This document shows positions 61,801 to 64,000 of a DNA stretch of 64,000 nt, piece by piece (the first letter of the stretch is position 1; every line of letters starts with the position of its first letter). The notes beneath the pieces were generated by a model, which had not been told where the DNA came from, did no database searches, and worked only from the letters and a program-made list of their open reading frames with translations. Made by a program: the position numbers and the translations under genes. Source of the DNA: Hevea brasiliensis (Eukaryota; Streptophyta; Magnoliopsida; Malpighiales; Euphorbiaceae); the NCBI RefSeq assembly GCF_030052815.1, contig NC_079510.1, positions 48,884,725 to 48,948,724 of the forward strand. Direction: 5' to 3'.

Positions 61801-62269
61801 AAAGGGAAAATGATATTGATGTTATTTATAATATTTGAAAGGGATATTTTTTTTAGGCAGGAAATAAAAAAAATAATTGATATCGATAAGGAATCGTGGA
61901 AATTGGAATTCATGCTTTTAAAGGTTTTTTGCATTGAATTTTACGTGGGGATGACCTTTTCATAATTAAAATTTGGAAATGCTAAAAGATAAGGTGGAAT
62001 GCATAAATTGGAATCTCAATTTTGTGTGAAAAGTTTGATAGCATTGATCTCAATTTTATTATGATTTATTTAGCTTTTACATTTTTATGTTTACATCCAA
62101 AAAAATCTTGATTAAATAAAAGTTTGACATCACTTTTTTTTAAATGATAAAATAAAATAAAATTTTTATATCCACTATTAATTTTAATTAAAATTTTTAA
62201 TTTTATTAAATTTTTTTGGATAAAAATTTAGGTGAGGGAGCTCTGCCCCAATTAAGGGCGAATAGGGTG

Positions 62270-62656
62270 AATACTATTTGATTTGAATCGAATAAATTGA
62301 ATCAAATCATCTTAATTCAGTAATTCAATTTGATTTTTAAGATAATTCAGTTTGGTTCAATTTTGCATTTTAAGAATTTCGGTTATTTCAGTTTGGTTTT
62401 GTTTTGGAAAGAAAAAAAATCAGTTGAACTGAACAGAGCTGAATTACTATATTGATTTTAAAATTGATTTATTTTTATAGGAAATTTATAAATTATATGT
62501 AATTATATATATATATAAATTATTTAATTTCATTGATTAATGGTTATTAGGTTCAAATAATGTCAAAATTAGATTAAATAACTTGAAAATCAAGTCCAAA
62601 TTAAAAAATTTAATTTTGATAATTTGATTTGGTTTGAATTGAATAATCAGCCCTAT
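62270..62656. mobile_element. Second MITE-like element of the GGTTCGG family (diverged)
   Basis: The left end GAATAGGGTGAATACTATTTG and right end AATAATCAGCCCTATCG form an imperfect inverted repeat. The body holds AATCGAAT and TTTGGTTTGAATTGAA words in opposite senses in the two halves, like 3431-4008 but more worn. Confidence 0.4.
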
Positions 62657-64000
62657 CGAGTATGCCATCAACTTCTTAGATTATCCAATAAGTCTTACTA
62701 ACTAAATCAACTTTTGTTGACTTAATTTTATGAATTTAACTGTAAACTTTTTTTTCCCAATTTTAACAATAATAAATATTTGATTCCATAAAATATTTTT
62801 TTTATTTAATTTATTTAAAAATAATTATTAAAATAATAATATTATGATAGTAATTGATAAATGTCAATAATATCGACAAATATTTAAATTATTTTTATTT
62901 ATTAAATTATTTAATTAAGTTCATCATTAAAATTAAAATTAATATGAAAATTAAAAATTAAATTGATAAACTTAAAATGATTTTACTAAAAACAAAAAAT
63001 ATATATATAAAAGTTTGAATTTTCTTAATTGTTTAGCCTTATTCTTTCGACCTTTTAATTTAATTCTCATCACATTTTTATTTTTAAATTTTTAAAAAAA
63101 AAAAAAACAACTGTCATTTAATAATGATAAAAATATGATAAAAAAATTAAATTAATATTATTAAAAGCTACGTGAATAATTGTCTTTTACTTGTTTTCAT
63201 GTATATGTATTAATTGGTCTATTAATTAAATAGATTTATGTTTAATAGATATAAAAATAAAAGTTGAGATAATTAATAAGCCAAAATAGGTTTATTCATG
63301 GGTTGATTTTGATTTGGTTCTAACTTGAAATCAATGGTTCAAGTTCACAACCTAATTAAATCTAAATTGGATTGAGGGTGGTTCACTATAATTTTGATTC
63401 AATTTCAATTCAAGGACAGATTTCAATTCCAATTTGATCTAATAGTAAATTCTACTGATCCAATAATTTAAACATTTTTTAATTTTTTTAAAAAATATTA
63501 AATCAAATTAATTTGATTAGAAGTTTAAAAGTATATGAATTTAAAACCGATTTAATATTATTTTGATTTGACTATTGATTTTAATTTCAAATTAATCTTA
63601 ATTTCAAATTGAAATTCTTTTTTTCTTCAAATTGAATTTGGACCATGATGAGGATTAAATCAAAATAAAAATTTAAAATATCATTAAACTTTTCAATAAA
63701 ATTTTAGGGATGGGAAAGAAAAACTCCAATGTAAATGAATATAAGCTAATTGTAACAAGAAATTTTGTTAACATGAGAGGGTACTGGTAATCAAATCTGA
63801 GTCGATCAATTGACACTTGACAAAGACATTCCACCAACCACCAACTTAGGTAAATCTACCACGTTTCTGGAGAATTATTATTATTATTATTATTATTAAC
63901 CAGGCGATCTATTAAAATGCAACTTTAAAATTTTAAAATATGGTGGAAATTTTATTTATTAATTTTAAAATTATTGTCTCTTATTATTAAATTTTATATT
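62657..64000. other. AT-rich intergenic DNA
   Basis: No gene supported. An (ATT)n run lies at about 63874-63899. The stretch 63300-63650 is rich in TTTGATTTGG/AATTGAA words and may be another worn copy of the MITE-like family. Confidence 0.45.

Larger units (their letters stand above)
55981..62264. other. Gene-poor AT-rich DNA
   Basis: No open frame looks like protein. It holds two long (TA)n tracts and an ATT run. Less AT-rich islands occur at 56190-56300, 59860-60480 and 61160-61360, but they show no coding frame, tRNA or clear foldback RNA. The island at 59860-60480 includes GTTGATCCACGTCAAGC and a TATATATCGATAGACTATATATAG palindrome-like stretch and is the best place to look for a short transcript. 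Confidence 0.5.

Overview
This 64 kb window is nuclear DNA of a flowering plant. It is AT-rich, has spliced genes with GT-AG introns, two NAC transcription-factor genes (a plant-only family), a plant-type guanylate-binding-protein gene, and large nested LTR retrotransposons of the Athila, Tat/Ogre and chromovirus lineages. The repeats resemble those of Euphorbiaceae such as rubber tree, but that is an impression from memory and no species can be fixed from the sequence.

Layout. 1-1626: part of a minus-strand LTR. 1627-2275: GC-rich, repeat-like DNA ending in a G-run. 2276-6200: AT-rich intergenic DNA with a MITE-like element (3431-4008) and unidentified minus-strand exon-like pieces (5440-5944). 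6269-7703: a three-exon NAC gene. 7704-9900: intergenic, with a tRNA-like SINE candidate near 8200. 10103-18235: a 14-exon gene for a 1066-residue GBPL3-like large GTPase; I place all splice sites and every junction keeps frame. 19137-51461: one 32 kb block of three nested LTR elements. 52906-55558: a three-exon minus-strand SND2/NAC073-like gene. 56-64 kb: an AT-rich gene desert with long TA repeats and a second MITE-like element.

The nest reads like a clock. The oldest element (19137-51461, minus strand, chromovirus-like) has 1.4 kb LTRs, a tRNA-iMet-type primer site and a 5 bp target duplication that has drifted at one base. An Athila-type element (23627-48124, plus strand) inserted into it, flanked by a perfect TGAAC duplication. 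A Tat/Ogre-type element (24615-35585, minus strand) then landed in the left LTR of the Athila copy, flanked by a perfect GGGAC duplication. It has almost identical 3 kb LTRs and appears to lack reverse transcriptase and RNase H. All three are coding-dead.

The three real genes are a probable immune or nuclear-condensate GTPase (GBPL3), a secondary-wall NAC (SND2 type) and another NAC. Nothing in the sequence shows that they work together. I found no clearly new biological system. The most useful leads are the readable nest, the RT-less Ogre derivative, a motif family shared between the Athila LTRs and its internal repeats, the unidentified exon-like pieces, and the SAP-like tail of the GBPL3 protein.
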